Positions 63,007 to 64,000 of a stretch of 64,000 nt of DNA are shown piece after piece. The stretch is from Actinomycetes bacterium. GTDB taxonomy: Bacteria; Actinomycetota; Actinomycetes; Nanopelagicales; Nanopelagicaceae. The position numbers and the translations under genes were made by a program. The notes beneath the pieces were generated by a model, which saw nothing but the letters and a program-made list of their open reading frames with translations, was not told the origin of the DNA and did not search any database. Location: NCBI GenBank assembly GCA_025360085.1, contig JANYCW010000007.1:85054-149053 (forward strand). Direction: 5' to 3'. The stretch's first letter is position 1, and each line of letters begins with the position of its first letter.

Positions 63007-63462
63007 ATGAAATATCCAAAGATCCTCATAATTCTAGTTAGTTTATTTTTGCTCAGCGGTACAGCCACTGGTTTCGCCGATGAAGCCAGTGATGCTAGGG
63101 CGGCCACGGTTGCTTCGATTCAAAGTAAATATAACCCAGGCTTTGATGCCCAGTATCTCAGACTTATGGCTGTCCAAGCAAAGACTGTCAATGATGAAGG
63201 CACAACGAAGGCTCTTAAAGTTCTCATTAAGGAATTTTTAGGAATGCGTAAAACAATAGACGCCAGCTTAGCAAATCCCACGTCGGATCTCGATACTGTT
63301 TTGGGCTTTGCAGAAGAAGAGTTAGGAGAATACGATTTCTTCATCTCTCAAGTTGAACTACAAATAACGAAGAGCAAAACAATTAAATGTGTTAAAGGTA
63401 AAACCTTTAAGAAAGTTATGGCACTTAAGCCGGTATGTCCTAAAGGCTTCCAAAAGAAGTAA
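63007..63462 (+). CDS. Secreted protein with C-terminal 'CVKGK...KPVCPKG' tail
   Basis: A 151-residue protein with a signal peptide (about 1-24), an alpha-helical body and the ending 'IKCVKGKTFKKVMALKPVCPKGFQKK'-like pattern, i.e. Cys-x-Lys-Gly-Lys, a short spacer, then Lys-Pro-x-Cys-Pro-x-Gly. I recall similar tails on many secreted proteins of freshwater actinobacteria, where the two cysteines may pair or bind the cell wall. The function is unknown. The 220-base gap before it shows no clear feature. Confidence 0.7.
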   Translation: MKYPKILIILVSLFLLSGTATGFADEASDARAATVASIQSKYNPGFDAQYLRLMAVQAKTVNDEGTTKALKVLIKEFLGMRKTIDASLANPTSDLDTVLGFAEEELGEYDFFISQVELQITKSKTIKCVKGKTFKKVMALKPVCPKGFQKK

Positions 63463-63541
63463 TCTCCCAGCCAATCGTGAGGGCACGTAGACTCTATTTT
63501 TCACTAGGTGTAGAATCATCTGCAAAGATGGGGAGGCGTTT

Positions 63542-63847
63542 ATGAAGCGAACCAGATTGGCTCTTACAACAATTTTAATCTTCGCTGCGTTTGCCTTTGT
63601 TCCAACAGCAAACGCTGGTCAGTACTGTTCGGATGGCTCACGGAGTTCAAGCAACAAGAGTTCTGCCTGCGCTAAGCACGGAGGTGTGCTCAGCGCCACT
63701 CCCAAACCAAAGACAACGACAAATAGTACTTCCGAGAGTGCAACAAATACGCAATCAGTTACTACTGTAGAACCCACCGACAGGGCAACGGGAAAAATTC
63801 CGGGGCTTTGTTCGAGAATTAATAAGTACGCCCCTGGTACTTGCTAG
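63542..63847 (+). CDS. Small secreted protein, DUF3761-like
   Basis: A 101-residue protein with a signal peptide (about 1-25), then 'YCSDGSRSSSNKSSACAKHGGVLS', the short cysteine pattern of DUF3761, a Thr/Ser/Pro-rich linker and a second cysteine pair near the end ('GLCSRINKYAPGTC'). GGGGAGG lies before the ATG. The function of the family is unknown. Confidence 0.72.
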   Translation: MKRTRLALTTILIFAAFAFVPTANAGQYCSDGSRSSSNKSSACAKHGGVLSATPKPKTTTNSTSESATNTQSVTTVEPTDRATGKIPGLCSRINKYAPGTC

Positions 63848-63892
63848 TTCTTCATCTTCATTTTCGATGGAATTTTAAAGAATTGCTAGAAC

Positions 63893-64000
63893 TCAACTGA
63901 CCGCTTTAGCAAAGACAATAACGTTATCTAAGTGGCGCTTGAGTTTGGTATCAAACTTTCCTCCACATGTAATCAAGCGCAATCCAGCATAATCAATATC
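63893..64000 (-). CDS. C-terminal end of a sortase (class F-like), continues past the window
   Basis: The minus strand is open from the window end to the stop at 63893. It reads 'LRLITCGGKFDTKLKRHLDNVIVFAKAVS', the C-terminal catalytic segment of class E/F sortases with the active-site cysteine in 'ITCGG'. Sortases attach or process surface proteins by a sorting signal. The rest, including the catalytic His and Arg, lies beyond the window. No LPXTG-type substrate is evident among the neighbouring secreted proteins. Confidence 0.78.
   Translation of the reverse strand, partial: DIDYAGLRLITCGGKFDTKLKRHLDNVIVFAKAVS

Overview
The window looks like a contiguous piece of chromosome from a streamlined, low-GC actinobacterium. 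Actinobacterial signature genes are present: two WhiB proteins (WhiB2-like and WhiB1-like), MtrA/MtrB, a mycothiol-type MshB deacetylase, MoeZ, the DUF3107, DUF3499, DUF5719 and Rv3235 families, PdtaS, and a 7Fe ferredoxin next to DapC. Genes are densely packed with many 1-4 base overlaps, and no gap longer than about 300 bases lacks a gene or gene remnant. The AT-rich coding, short gaps and secreted proteins with a C-terminal 'CxKGK...KPxCPKG' tail suggest a freshwater planktonic lineage such as Nanopelagicales (acI) or a relative. That placement is an inference, not a search result.

Layout. (1) 1-3.8 kb: 3' part of an HtrA protease, TatB, the Mrp Fe-S carrier, then convergently a DUF1003 protein and a soluble MgtE_N/CBS protein; this resembles the Rv1223-Rv1232c block of Mycobacterium tuberculosis. 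(2) 3.8-9.7 kb: DMT exporter, PHP phosphoesterase, MarC, DEAD helicase, DUF3107, TetR and MoeZ, resembling Rv3206c-Rv3211. (3) 9.7-12.5 kb: MshB, a small membrane protein, a lone SH3-like domain, FdxA and DapC. (4) 12.5-31.7 kb: a core block for envelope sugars, cell-cycle signalling and secretion, comprising sugar nucleotidyltransferase, WhiB2, a large membrane glycosyltransferase, DUF5719, DUF3499, phosphomannomutase, SahH, MtrA, MtrB, ComF, SecA, an Rv3235-like protein, a SAF protein, a CpaE-like ATPase, a DUF6912-like protein, PdtaS and WhiB1. It follows the mycobacterial Rv3264c-Rv3219 order but lacks tmk, lpqB and the usual hpf. (5) 31.8-34.2 kb: a tRNA-like remnant, MsrA/MsrB, a 3-methyladenine glycosylase and a DUF4389 protein. 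(6) 34.2-48.7 kb: an accessory stretch with a LacI regulator, two PLP enzymes and an FAD oxidoreductase, short HPF, TerC, a GH13 glucosidase, a secreted protein diverging from a two-component system, two methyltransferases, and ArgG. (7) 48.7-51.9 kb: an FKBP lipoprotein, a decayed arsenic-resistance locus, and a three-gene cytochrome b module. (8) 51.9-62.1 kb: OYE-family oxidoreductase, TauE/SafE permease, acetoacetyl-CoA synthetase, a complete branched-chain-type ABC transporter, and divergently an alpha/beta hydrolase with 3-hydroxybutyrate dehydrogenase. (9) 62.1-64 kb: small secreted proteins and the C-terminal end of a sortase.

How the genes may work together. The region at 53-62 kb reads as a self-contained route for ketone-body or polyhydroxybutyrate-derived acids: uptake, possible ester hydrolysis, oxidation to acetoacetate and activation to acetoacetyl-CoA. 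The cytochrome b module at 50-51.9 kb is the least explained group: a 55-residue membrane protein, a cytochrome b N-terminal half with four candidate haem histidines, and an unfamiliar third protein. Its first ribosome-binding site lies partly inside a perfect 8-bp inverted repeat. Next to it, an Acr3-type arsenite exporter runs out of frame into the tail of an ArsC-type arsenate reductase, the scar of an internal deletion. Perfect inverted repeats lie upstream of both whiB genes. All functional calls come from reading the translated sequence and from memory of the families; no database search was run.
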